From a bacterium (GTDB taxonomy: Bacteria; Auribacterota; UBA6266), in assembly GCA_023228325.1 (NCBI GenBank), contig JALOBK010000001.1:1589549-1653548 (forward strand): 64,000 bases of DNA, read 5' to 3'. The translations under genes were made by a program, and so were the position numbers. Shown piece by piece: positions 1 through 8,559 of this stretch. Position 1 is the first letter of the stretch; each line of letters opens with the position of its first letter. The notes under the pieces were generated by a model. That model saw only the letters and a program-made list of their open reading frames with translations. It was not told where the DNA came from and did no database searches.

Positions 1-437
1 AGATAAAGACTGGCGGAGAAATGATTGTGCCTGTCAGCATTGTTGCAAAGATCGAAGGTTATGATAAGAAGTTTGAGGCGGGGAAGAGCGAGGTCCCGGA
101 GAAAAAGGCTGAAGATAAATCCTATCCGGAAATGAACAGGGATTATCTGAAAATAGTGGACAGGATAATGAAAGAGGACGAAAAGAAGCAATATTCGGGT
201 GAAGAACCTGATATTGCGCGGGCAAAATACGATGAAGGCGAAATTTTCAGGGAAATAGTTATGATGGAGGGAATGCTTGAAGAAGAAGCGAAACAGATGT
301 ACCCTGACGACAAAACCCGAAGACAGGAATATGTAAGTTCTAAAATCAGCGAGGTCAATCAGAAAATTATGGAAAAATATAATATAACGGAAGAAAAACT
401 TGCGGAAATTAAAATTGCCGGTTTGGGTATGGAATAA
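1..437 (+). CDS. 3' end of an unrecognised Lys/Glu-rich protein (5' end outside window)
   Basis: The reading frame is open from the first bases of the window (codons run in frame from base 3) to the TAA at 435-437, so the gene probably starts upstream. An ATG at 21 is possible, but the nearest purine stretch (GGAGA, 15-19) is almost touching it, which argues that this Met is internal. The visible part is highly charged, with many Lys and Glu residues and no membrane segment, and looks helical. I recognise no domain or motif and give no function. It is followed after 45 nt by a small membrane-protein gene on the same strand. Confidence 0.5.
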   Translation, partial: IKTGGEMIVPVSIVAKIEGYDKKFEAGKSEVPEKKAEDKSYPEMNRDYLKIVDRIMKEDEKKQYSGEEPDIARAKYDEGEIFREIVMMEGMLEEEAKQMYPDDKTRRQEYVSSKISEVNQKIMEKYNITEEKLAEIKIAGLGME

Positions 438-482
438 TCAGCAGGCCGGATAAGCGATAAATATAAATCCTAAAGGTGAAAA

Positions 483-683
483 ATGAAGAAGCTCAAATTG
501 TTAGTCTGCGGATCGGCCGTGATCGTGTTCCTGATTTGCCTCTATGTTTTCCTGCTGGGCAATGAAGTGTTTAAAGGCAATTTCAGCAATGACGGTTTTT
601 CCTGGTATTTTCTTGCTAAGGGTATTTTTTGTTCTCTCACATTGTATCTTCTTTATTTAGTTCTTGAGAAGCTTGCGAAATAA
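483..683 (+). CDS. Small two-helix membrane protein, unknown function
   Basis: A 66-residue protein with two hydrophobic segments, roughly residues 5-26 and 40-62, joined by a short polar loop (NEVFKGNFSNDGFSW). The N-terminus starts MKKLK, so the first helix probably inserts with the positive side inside. The ATG follows AAAGGTGA at a normal ribosome-binding distance. The stop is one base before the ATG of the large TMTC-like gene, so the two are probably co-transcribed and translationally coupled. No family recognised. It could be a small subunit or accessory factor of the downstream membrane protein, but that is only inference from position. Confidence 0.55.
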   Translation: MKKLKLLVCGSAVIVFLICLYVFLLGNEVFKGNFSNDGFSWYFLAKGIFCSLTLYLLYLVLEKLAK

Positions 684-684
684 T

Positions 685-2655
685 ATGATCCAAAGCCTGC
701 GACTTAATTTACTGCATTACCCGCTTATATTGTTTGTGTTATGCCTTTTGGTGTATTGTAATGCCTTGTTGTGCCCTTTCATATGGGATGATAATGTCCT
801 GATTATTGAGAATAAGCACAAAGATATATCTGAGGCAAAGGCTTTTTTCGGATCCGAGTTTTTTGATACGGATATAAGCCGGGATTATCAGGGGCAGGAA
901 GGTTATTACAGGCCTTTCGTGCTGATATCCGTATCATTGGATTATTTCTTTTACGGACTGTCCCCATGGGGATATCATCTTACAAATATTGTTGTTCATT
1001 CTTTTAATTCCATTCTTATTTTTTTTATATTGTTTTTACTTGCCGGACGGTTGGATATATCAATTTTTGTATCTTTTTTGTTTGCCGTTCATCCCATAAA
1101 TGCGGATGTAGTTTCTTATATAAGCGGCAGGACGGATTCCCTGTGCCTTTTCTTTATGCTTTTATCCCTGTTGTTTTATATAGGATATTCCCGGCTTAAA
1201 AATCCTTATTACAGGATACTGCTGTTTGCGGGCAGTGTAGTCTTATTTTTTGTAAGTTTATGTTCGAAGGAAAACGGGGTGATGCTGCCTCTTATATTAA
1301 TTGCCTATGAATTTTGCTTTCTGAAGAAAAAGAAAAGCAGGTTAAGCGTCTTTCTGCCCGAACTCTTCGCCAGGATTATTCCTTATATCATTGTATTCCT
1401 TATTTATGCCTATCTCAGGGCCTCTGCTTTGAATTCGAAAGTGGAATATTTTACTGTCTGGTCAGACATGATTTTTTGGCGCGTGTATTCTATGACACCG
1501 GTTCTGGCGCGCTGGTTTCTGCTGATTATATTTCCGTATAACCTGTATTTTGAAGATTTCACACAGCCCATTGCCTACCTGATGTCCTTTAAGCATATTC
1601 TTTCAACCGCGCTGGTTTTTCTTGTTTCAGCGTGGCTGTTAATTAAGGGGAAAAAAGACAAATTTCTGCTGTTTTCGGTATTGTGGATTGCTATAACATT
1701 ATTTCCGGTCAGCCATATAATCCCTGTGAGCCAATATAACATGCTGTTTACCTCCCAGCATTCCATGTATATTCCCTTAACAGGCATTTTAACCGTGCTG
1801 GGTATTTTCCTGTTAAAACTTTACAGGGCATCGGTAAAAAAACGTATTTATACAATTATTTTTCTTGTTATTCTGATAGTTTTTTCCATCAGGACTTTTA
1901 TAAGGACCGAAGACTGGAGGGACCCTGTAGGATTCTATGAGAAAGAAAAGAAGATAGCGCCATTCAGCAGGCGTGTGATTAATAATTTGGGAAATACGTA
2001 TTTCTATATGCGCGAATATGATAAAGCTTATGAGCAGTTTAAACTGCTTGATGATTTAAGCGGAGGGGAAAGCGTTAAGGCCCGGTGGATGTTAGGACAG
2101 ATATTTGAGGAAAAAGGGCAGACAGATAAAGCAGAAAAGATATTTTTGGATATTCTGGAAAGCGACAGTAAATATGCAAAGGCGTATAACAGCCTGGGAT
2201 TACTCTATGATAATAAAGGAGACAAAGAGAAAGCGTTGAGATATTACAGTTTGTCAATAGATGCCGATCCGGCTTATCACCTGCCGTATTTTAATATAGG
2301 AAGAGTGTTCCATGAACGGGGTAGTTACAATGAAGCCCTTAAATATTATTCCCGTTGTCTTGCGGAAAACCCTTATTATATTCAGGCTGCCGTAAATTCA
2401 GGTAATATTTACCTTTCTGCGGGTAATTATACGAGCGCCGCTTCAATGTTTAAATATGCTGAAAATATTGATGGTTCGGACCCGTACCTGTTAGTAAATA
2501 TGGCTATATATTACGCCAGGACAAAGGATTATAACAGGTCTCTTGAGATATTGAAAAAAGCTAAAGAAATATGCGGTAAAACCAAGCCGGAACTGGTTCC
2601 CCAGATAGAAAAAATAGAGAGGGAATTACCGGCCCGTCAGTCTAATAAATATTGA
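685..2655 (+). CDS. TMTC-like polytopic membrane protein with C-terminal TPR repeats
   Basis: 656 residues. The N-terminal two thirds has many transmembrane helices. An early WDD motif (Asp35-Asp36) and the stretch YYRPFVLISVSLDYFFYGLS followed by GYHLTNIVVH are typical of the GT-C-fold TMTC/O-mannosyltransferase-like membrane proteins of bacteria. From about residue 425 it becomes a soluble array of tetratricopeptide repeats (for example NNLGNTYFYMREYDKAYEQF and AYNSLGLLYDNKGDKEKALR). In that family the acidic pair lies in the first lumenal/periplasmic loop and would bind a lipid-linked sugar; this is family knowledge, not shown here. I chose ATG 685, one base after the preceding stop, over an in-frame TTG at 664 that overlaps the previous gene. 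Neither has a clear ribosome-binding site. Confidence 0.75.
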   Translation: MIQSLRLNLLHYPLILFVLCLLVYCNALLCPFIWDDNVLIIENKHKDISEAKAFFGSEFFDTDISRDYQGQEGYYRPFVLISVSLDYFFYGLSPWGYHLTNIVVHSFNSILIFFILFLLAGRLDISIFVSFLFAVHPINADVVSYISGRTDSLCLFFMLLSLLFYIGYSRLKNPYYRILLFAGSVVLFFVSLCSKENGVMLPLILIAYEFCFLKKKKSRLSVFLPELFARIIPYIIVFLIYAYLRASALNSKVEYFTVWSDMIFWRVYSMTPVLARWFLLIIFPYNLYFEDFTQPIAYLMSFKHILSTALVFLVSAWLLIKGKKDKFLLFSVLWIAITLFPVSHIIPVSQYNMLFTSQHSMYIPLTGILTVLGIFLLKLYRASVKKRIYTIIFLVILIVFSIRTFIRTEDWRDPVGFYEKEKKIAPFSRRVINNLGNTYFYMREYDKAYEQFKLLDDLSGGESVKARWMLGQIFEEKGQTDKAEKIFLDILESDSKYAKAYNSLGLLYDNKGDKEKALRYYSLSIDADPAYHLPYFNIGRVFHERGSYNEALKYYSRCLAENPYYIQAAVNSGNIYLSAGNYTSAASMFKYAENIDGSDPYLLVNMAIYYARTKDYNRSLEILKKAKEICGKTKPELVPQIEKIERELPARQSNKY

Positions 2656-2681
2656 AACACTGTTTATCACTGTGATATAGT
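2652..2681 (+). promoter_or_regulatory. Candidate sigma-70-type promoter for the lptD-like gene
   Basis: TTGAAA (2652-2657), an 18-nt spacer, then TATAGT (2676-2681) preceded by TGa, giving an extended -10. It lies at the end of the TMTC-like gene and ends 30 nt before the lptD ATG. Assigned by pattern only. Confidence 0.4.
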
Positions 2682-2711
2682 CTTTTCTCGAATATCATTA
2701 ATAGGGTATAT

Positions 2712-4754
2712 ATGAAAAAAATATTGCTGTTTTGTTTCAATATAGTATTTTTTGCCGTCTGTACTAATGTTATGTCTGATTCGTCTGTTGATGGGCCGGT
2801 CACGGTTGACGGCGACAATGTATCTTATGACCGCAATTCACAGTCTCTGTCCGCTTCGGGTAATGTTGTTGTTGAGTATATGGATATGAAGCTTACCGCG
2901 GATACGATAAAATTGCAGGTCGAAAAAAAGGAAGTCAGCGCTTCAGGCAATGTTAAGCTGTACAGGGCGGGCAATATTTATCAGGCTGACACTGTTGTGT
3001 ATAACTTTGAAACCGGCGCCGCTGATATTATGCATTGTAAATACAGTATGCATCCCATGTACGGAGGTGTCGAAAGGGTCGAAAAACTGGATGACAAGAT
3101 TTTTGTCGCGACCAGGGCAAATGCAACGACAAGTGATTTTGACGAGCCGGAATACCGGGTGGAAGGCAAGCACATTAAAATATATCTCGGGGATAAGATA
3201 GTAATCAAAGACGCGATTGTTTATATAGGGAAAGTGCCTGTTTTTTACTGGCCGTATTATTCAAGGTCATTGGATGACGATAAACCCAAATTTTTCGTGA
3301 TTCCCGGACATGATTCCGAATGGGGGGCGTTTGTGTTAACGGGAATGAACTGGAAAATTGATGAAAATATCAAGGGGACATTACATGTTGATTACCGTTC
3401 AAAGCGCGGTATCGCATACGGCAGTGATATCATATATAAGCAGGCCCATATCCAGGGAGAAGTGAATACTTATCATGTATGGGACAGAAGCAGGCAATTG
3501 GATGACGGGACTCACATTCATGATAACAACAGGTATCGCGTTAAATGGAAACACAGGCAGATTCTCAGAGATGACATCACTTTTTTCGCCGAGTTCAGCA
3601 AGCAAAGCGACGAGGATATCATAAAAGATTTTTTCAGAAAGGAATATTCCAGGGAAATTCAACCCAGAACCCATGCTGATATAACAAAATACGGAGATAA
3701 TTTCAAAGTCAGCGTTTCAACAAGAAAAAGGCTTAATACATTTTATAATGTGGTTGAAAGGTTGCCGCAGGTCAATATTGACCTGATAAACCAGAAGTTA
3801 TGGAATACTCCCTTCTACTACGAAAGTTCCAATTCGGCGGCTTATCTTAATTACGATAAAGATTTTTTTAAGCATAGGGAATACAGTTCCGGCAGGATTG
3901 ATACGTTTCACAGGTTCTGCCTGCCGATAAATTATTTCAATTTTTTATCTGTAAATCCTTATGCGGAATACAGGGGTACATTTTATACCAATGCTGTTGA
4001 CGACCGTAATGATATTATGAGAAACATTTTAACTGCCGGTGTTGAGACCTCAACGAAGTTCTACAAGGTATTTAATGTGGAAAACAGTTTTTTTGATATA
4101 CATGATATAAGGCATGTCTTCCAGCCTCAGGTTGTTTATACATATACTTATAAACCGGATAAAAGGCCTGACGAACTCTATAAGTTCGACTGGATTGATT
4201 CGATAGACAGGAGAGATTCCCTTAGATACGGTTTCCGCAATACATTCCAGACCAAAAGACAGGATGTGTCCACGGATTTACTGGATATTTACGTATATAT
4301 AGATATGTTCCTTAAAAAGGACAGGGATAATAACGGCGATAGGTTTTCAAATCTCTTTTCAGAGTTGGAATTTCGGCCTTTCAACTGGTTATATGTTGAC
4401 CTGGATTCAAGCTTTAATTCCTACAGCGGGCAATTTGATGAAGTTAATTCTGTTATAGGGCTGACTCCCTTGAAGAATCTTAAGATATCTGTTGGACAGA
4501 GATATCTTAAGGATTACAGTAACTTATGGACCACGTCTCTCAGTATCCGGTTTCTTGAAAAATGGAGGTTTGATACATATCTTCGTTTTGAAACAAGCGA
4601 CGGGAAGCTGCAGGAACAGGAATACAAGATAACCAGGAATTTTCACTGCTGGGAAACCTCTTTTTCTTATGCCAAAAGAGGGGATGAAAATATGTTTTAT
4701 GTCGCTTTCTGGCTGACCGCATTTCCTGAGTCGCAGGCGGAAGTTGGATATTAA
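2712..4754 (+). CDS. lptD: LptD-like outer-membrane lipopolysaccharide assembly protein
   Basis: 680 residues with an N-terminal signal peptide (MKKILLFCFNIVFFAVCTNV). Residues about 28-135 form an OstA/LptA-like beta-jellyroll repeat domain (VDGDNVSYDRNSQSLSASGN, then a second similar unit ending in NVKLYRAGNIYQADTVVYNF). The remainder is rich in alternating aromatic/polar strands, as expected for a large outer-membrane beta-barrel. LptD inserts lipopolysaccharide into the outer leaflet together with the lipoprotein LptE; no LptE candidate is next to it. Its length is typical of the family. It follows the TMTC-like gene by 57 nt and has its own candidate promoter. Its presence is the strongest single indication that the host has an LPS-type outer membrane. 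Confidence 0.8.
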   Translation: MKKILLFCFNIVFFAVCTNVMSDSSVDGPVTVDGDNVSYDRNSQSLSASGNVVVEYMDMKLTADTIKLQVEKKEVSASGNVKLYRAGNIYQADTVVYNFETGAADIMHCKYSMHPMYGGVERVEKLDDKIFVATRANATTSDFDEPEYRVEGKHIKIYLGDKIVIKDAIVYIGKVPVFYWPYYSRSLDDDKPKFFVIPGHDSEWGAFVLTGMNWKIDENIKGTLHVDYRSKRGIAYGSDIIYKQAHIQGEVNTYHVWDRSRQLDDGTHIHDNNRYRVKWKHRQILRDDITFFAEFSKQSDEDIIKDFFRKEYSREIQPRTHADITKYGDNFKVSVSTRKRLNTFYNVVERLPQVNIDLINQKLWNTPFYYESSNSAAYLNYDKDFFKHREYSSGRIDTFHRFCLPINYFNFLSVNPYAEYRGTFYTNAVDDRNDIMRNILTAGVETSTKFYKVFNVENSFFDIHDIRHVFQPQVVYTYTYKPDKRPDELYKFDWIDSIDRRDSLRYGFRNTFQTKRQDVSTDLLDIYVYIDMFLKKDRDNNGDRFSNLFSELEFRPFNWLYVDLDSSFNSYSGQFDEVNSVIGLTPLKNLKISVGQRYLKDYSNLWTTSLSIRFLEKWRFDTYLRFETSDGKLQEQEYKITRNFHCWETSFSYAKRGDENMFYVAFWLTAFPESQAEVGY

Positions 4755-4794
4755 GAAAGGCGCAAATACGAAATTTAAAGAATACAAAGAATGC

Positions 4795-4871
4795 AACCAT
4801 AGATGCACACAGATAAAAAAAGCAAAAACATATAGCTATCTTAAAAATAATTACGATATTTATCTGTGGTT
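4795..4871. repeat. Small inverted-repeat element of the ACACAGAT type in an intergenic gap
   Basis: The 230-nt gap between lptD and the UDP-glucose dehydrogenase gene holds AACCATAGATG followed by CACACAGATAAA (4795-4817). The motif returns on the opposite strand as TTTATCTGTGGTT (4859-4871), so the two ends form imperfect terminal inverted repeats around about 40 AT-rich bases. A related copy without the inverted partner lies at 38994-39022. No coding capacity. The rest of the gap has a C-run/G-run hairpin (CCCCCCTG ... CAGGCGGGGG, about 4934-4960) of unknown role. Confidence 0.5.
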
Positions 4872-4984
4872 AAAAAAGTTTTTTGCAAATTTAAAAATCA
4901 GCGGTGTTTAATGAATTTAATAGCGGAACTTCCCCCCTGTGTTGGTTTCAGGCGGGGGCAGTGTTGTGAATAGAAGGGGGTTTA

Positions 4985-6277
4985 ATGAAAACGGCTGTTA
5001 TTGGTGCGGGATATGTCGGTTTGGTTACGGGAGCTTGTCTTGCCGAGCTTGGTCATAAAGTGGTTTGTATCGACAGCAATAAAGCGAAAATCGCGGCTTT
5101 GAAAGCCGGTAAAATTCCTATTTATGAACCCGGCTTGGACAAACTTATCGTTAAAAACAGAGCGCGCCGCAGGTTAACTTTTGCCACATCCATTAAATCT
5201 GCGGTTGAAAATTCAGAGATAATATTTATTGCTGTGAATACTCCCCCGAGGCTTGACGGAAGCGCAGACTTAAGTTATGTTGCCGGAGTAGCGCATGAAA
5301 TAGCCGTATTGATGAAAGATTATAAAATAATAGTTGATAAATCCACTGTCCCCGTCAGAACCGGTGAAAAAGTTGCGGAAACAATAAAAAGATACAGCAA
5401 AAAGAATATGGATTTTGACGTGGTTTCCAACCCCGAGTTTTTAAGGGAAGGGTCTGCAATCCATGATGCCATGAATCCCGACCGCATAGTCATAGGCGTT
5501 ACGAGCAGCAAGTCCGCTGAAAAGATGAAGGAACTTTATAAAAAATTAAAGGCTCCTGTAATAATTACGGATATAAAAAGCGCGGAACTTATTAAGCATG
5601 CGTCAAATGCTTTTCTGGCTTTGAAAATTTCTTTTGTAAATGCCATCGCAAACATTTGCGAAAAAAGCGGGGCAAATGTGGAGGAAGTGGCTTCGGGAAT
5701 GGGCCTGGACAGGAGGATCGGCAGGACTTTCCTGAATGCCGGGATAGGTTACGGAGGGTCATGTTTTCCGAAGGATGTCTCTGCTTTCATTAAGATAGCC
5801 GAGGATCTCGGCTATCATTTTTCGCTGTTGAAAGAAGTCGAGGAAATCAATAACCGGCAGAAGGTTTTTTTCGTTAAAAAGATAATAGATGCTTTGTGGG
5901 TTGTAAAAAATAAAACTATAGCCGTGATGGGCCTTTCTTTTAAACCGGATACGGATGATATGAGAAATGCGCCTTCAATTGATATAATCAATATGCTTAA
6001 GAAAGAGGGGGCTAAAATACGTGTTTATGATCCCCGGGCGATGAAAACGGCGAGGAATATGCTGAAGGGAGTTACTTTCTGTAAAAACCCTTATCACGCG
6101 GCGCAGGGATGCGACGCGATTGTAATACTTACAGAATGGGATGAATTTAAAAATCTGAATTTGAAAAAAATAAAGAAACTGCTTTCCCATCCTATAATAA
6201 TCGACGGGAGGAACATCTTCGATCCGCTGAAAATGATTGAGGAAGGTTTTATTTATAAAAGTGTCGGGCGCGAATAA
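4985..6277 (+). CDS. ugd: UDP-glucose 6-dehydrogenase
   Basis: 430 residues, the usual family length. It oxidises UDP-glucose to UDP-glucuronate with two NAD+. The N-terminus carries the Rossmann motif GAGYVGLVTGACLAELGH, and the catalytic cysteine is Cys260 in GYGGSCFPKD. The central domain has KHASNAFLALKISFVNAIA, and the C-terminal UDP-binding domain has GLSFKPDTDDMRNAPS. The ATG follows GAAGGGGG. It is the first gene of a same-strand run of sugar-nucleotide genes and is followed 16 nt later by a second, paralogous dehydrogenase. UDP-glucuronate would serve LPS or exopolysaccharide synthesis. Confidence 0.93.
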   Translation: MKTAVIGAGYVGLVTGACLAELGHKVVCIDSNKAKIAALKAGKIPIYEPGLDKLIVKNRARRRLTFATSIKSAVENSEIIFIAVNTPPRLDGSADLSYVAGVAHEIAVLMKDYKIIVDKSTVPVRTGEKVAETIKRYSKKNMDFDVVSNPEFLREGSAIHDAMNPDRIVIGVTSSKSAEKMKELYKKLKAPVIITDIKSAELIKHASNAFLALKISFVNAIANICEKSGANVEEVASGMGLDRRIGRTFLNAGIGYGGSCFPKDVSAFIKIAEDLGYHFSLLKEVEEINNRQKVFFVKKIIDALWVVKNKTIAVMGLSFKPDTDDMRNAPSIDIINMLKKEGAKIRVYDPRAMKTARNMLKGVTFCKNPYHAAQGCDAIVILTEWDEFKNLNLKKIKKLLSHPIIIDGRNIFDPLKMIEEGFIYKSVGRE

Positions 6278-6293
6278 TATTTTAGGAGGATAA

Positions 6294-7598
6294 ATGGATA
6301 TAAAGAAAAAAATATCTGAAAAAAAATGCCGGGTCGGCATTATAGGGCTGGGGTATGTTGGGCTGCCTTTAGCGGTTGAATTCGGCCACTCAGGATTTCA
6401 TGTTACCGGATTTGATGTCAACATCGATAAAGTGGATTCCGTAAACAGGGGCGTTTCTTATGTGGAAGATGTGAGTTCGGGCGAATTGAAGAAGATAGTA
6501 AATAAGGGGTTATTCAGGGCGACGGCCGATTTTTCGGGTTTAAAAAATATAGATGCTGTTATAATCTGCGTCCCTACCCCGCTCAGGAAAACCAGAGACC
6601 CCGACCTGTCGTATATAATTGAATCTACGGAGAGAATTGCCGAGCATCTGCATAAAGGCCAGTTAGTCGTACTGGAGAGCACGACTTATCCCGGCACTTG
6701 CGAAGAAGTCATAATGCCGATACTCGAAAATAAAGGGTTTAAAACGGGAAAAGATTTTTATATGGCGTTTTCCCCTGAGAGAGTTGATCCGGGAAATAAG
6801 CATTTCAGAACGAGAGATATACCGAAGGTTATCGGGGGATATACTGAAAAATGCACCGAAGTCGCAACACTGCTGTACAAACATGTGATAATTGAGATTA
6901 TACCTGTTTCATCTATAAAAGTCGCGGAGATGGTAAAGCTTTTGGAAAATACTTACAGGGCGGTTAATATAGGGCTGGTGAACGAAATCGCGATGATGTG
7001 CGACCGCATGGGTATAAACGTGTGGGAAGTAATTGACGGCGCCGCCTCCAAACCGTTTGGTTTCACTCCGTTTTTCCCGGGACCCGGTTTAGGCGGGCAC
7101 TGTCTGCCTATAGACCCTTTATATCTTTCCTGGAAGGCGAAGAGTTATAATTTCGAAGCGAGGTTTATTGAACTTGCGTCCCAGATTAATTCATTTATGC
7201 CCCATCATGTCATAAATAAGTTGCTTGAGATATTGAATATGAAGGGGAAATGCCTGAAAAATTCCAGAATACTGGTGCTTGGTGTCGCGTATAAGAAGAA
7301 TGTAGGGGATACCAGGGAGTCCCCGGCGCTGGATATTCTGGAAAAGCTTGTTAGTGCGGGGGGCAAAGTGAATTATTGCGACCCGTATGTTCCTATAATT
7401 GCGAATGAGAAAATTAAGCTTTCAAACAGCAAACTTTCAAAAAAGCTGGTTTCATCTTCCGATTGCATCCTTATATTAACCGACCATGACTATTTTGACC
7501 TTAATTTAATCCTGAAACATTCAAAGCTGATATTCGATACGAGAAATGCATTAAAGGTTGTTCCGCGGAGATACAGGAAAAAAGTTGTTAAATTATGA
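6294..7598 (+). CDS. wbpA: UDP-N-acetylglucosamine 6-dehydrogenase (WbpA-like)
   Basis: 434 residues. A paralogue of the preceding enzyme but of the UDP-HexNAc dehydrogenase subgroup: the Rossmann motif is GLGYVGLPLAVEFGHSG and the catalytic Cys270 lies in PGPGLGGHCLPIDPLYLSWK, the form seen in WbpA/WbpO/VipA proteins. The motif VESTTYPGT-like (LESTTYPGTCEEV) and FSPERVDPGN also fit that subgroup. Expected reaction: UDP-GlcNAc to UDP-GlcNAc-uronate (or the Gal/Man epimer; the specificity cannot be read from sequence). AGGAGG precedes the ATG. The 3' end overlaps an alternative ATG of the epimerase gene, so the genes are tightly coupled. An epimerase and an aminotransferase follow, as in Pseudomonas O-antigen loci. 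Confidence 0.88.
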   Translation: MDIKKKISEKKCRVGIIGLGYVGLPLAVEFGHSGFHVTGFDVNIDKVDSVNRGVSYVEDVSSGELKKIVNKGLFRATADFSGLKNIDAVIICVPTPLRKTRDPDLSYIIESTERIAEHLHKGQLVVLESTTYPGTCEEVIMPILENKGFKTGKDFYMAFSPERVDPGNKHFRTRDIPKVIGGYTEKCTEVATLLYKHVIIEIIPVSSIKVAEMVKLLENTYRAVNIGLVNEIAMMCDRMGINVWEVIDGAASKPFGFTPFFPGPGLGGHCLPIDPLYLSWKAKSYNFEARFIELASQINSFMPHHVINKLLEILNMKGKCLKNSRILVLGVAYKKNVGDTRESPALDILEKLVSAGGKVNYCDPYVPIIANEKIKLSNSKLSKKLVSSSDCILILTDHDYFDLNLILKHSKLIFDTRNALKVVPRRYRKKVVKL

Positions 7599-7609
7599 TT
7601 GGAGAGAAA

Positions 7610-8551
7610 ATGGCGCTGTATTTGGTAACGGGAGGGGCGGGTTTTATCGGTTCAAATATTGCTGAAAAGCTCGTCGAAACGGGTAATAAGGTAAGGGTGT
7701 TCGATAGCCTCCTTACCGGGAAAAAAGAAAATATCTCGCATTTTTCCGATAAAATAGATTTTATCGAGGGGGACATAAGAGATAAATCTGCGACAGATCT
7801 TGCGACTAAAGGCGTTGATTATATTTTGCATGAAGCGGCCCTTCCTTCCGTCCAGAGGTCTGTGGAAGATCCTGTAACGACAAACGATATTAATATATCC
7901 GGCACGTTGAATCTTCTGATTTCCGCAAGAAACAACGGCGTAAAACGATTTGTTTTTGCGTCTTCATCATCTGTCTACGGCGATTCCGAACATCTCCCCA
8001 AAAGGGAGGATATGGTCCCTAATCCGCTGTCGGCATACGCCCTTTCCAAGTTAACAGGGGAGTATTATTGCAAAATTTTTTATGACCTGTATGGCCTTGA
8101 AACCATTTGTCTCCGTTATTTCAATGTCTTTGGCCCCAGGCAGGATCCGCAAAGTGATTATGCGGCTGTTATTCCCATGTTTATCAACGCTATTATATCA
8201 GCCGGGAAACCTGTAATTTACGGAGACGGGAAGCAGTCCAGGGATTTTACTTTTGTCCATAATGTTGTGGAGGCTAACCTTATTGCCTGCAGCGCTCCCA
8301 GAAAAGCTGTCGGTAAGGTATATAATGTTGCGTGCGGAGACAGGTATTCCCTGCTGTGTTTGTTGGATAACTTGAGAAAAATATCCGGTGTTAATGTGGA
8401 TCCCGTTTTTGAAAAGGCGCGGCTCGGAGATGTGAAACACAGCCAGGCAGACATAGAAAAAGCAAAAAAGTATCTTGGTTTAAAACCTCATATTGGATTT
8501 ACCGATGGTTTGAAAAAAACGTTTGAATGGTATAAAGAAAATAATGCTTAG
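7610..8551 (+). CDS. wbpP: UDP-N-acetylglucosamine 4-epimerase-like SDR (WbpP-like)
   Basis: 313 residues from ATG 7610. That start has GGAGAG six bases upstream and begins MALYLVTGGAGFIGSN; an in-frame ATG at 7595, overlapping the previous stop, has no ribosome-binding site. It is an extended short-chain dehydrogenase: NAD-binding GGAGFIGS, the SSSSVYGDS region with the catalytic serine/threonine, and the Tyr143-x3-Lys147 pair in YALSK. The signatures HEAALPSVQRSVEDP and LRYFNVFGPRQDP match WbpP/UDP-GlcNAc (or uronate) C4 epimerases. It would interconvert gluco and galacto forms of the UDP-HexNAc or UDP-HexNAcA made by the neighbouring enzymes. A role as plain UDP-glucose 4-epimerase cannot be excluded. 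Confidence 0.82.
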   Translation: MALYLVTGGAGFIGSNIAEKLVETGNKVRVFDSLLTGKKENISHFSDKIDFIEGDIRDKSATDLATKGVDYILHEAALPSVQRSVEDPVTTNDINISGTLNLLISARNNGVKRFVFASSSSVYGDSEHLPKREDMVPNPLSAYALSKLTGEYYCKIFYDLYGLETICLRYFNVFGPRQDPQSDYAAVIPMFINAIISAGKPVIYGDGKQSRDFTFVHNVVEANLIACSAPRKAVGKVYNVACGDRYSLLCLLDNLRKISGVNVDPVFEKARLGDVKHSQADIEKAKKYLGLKPHIGFTDGLKKTFEWYKENNA

Positions 8552-8559
8552 GCGGTAAA

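Noticed and set aside
4934..4960. C-run/G-run hairpin upstream of ugd as a terminator or riboswitch
   Set aside because: The stem is interrupted, there is no T-run, and no riboswitch core is recognisable; only noted as a hairpin.
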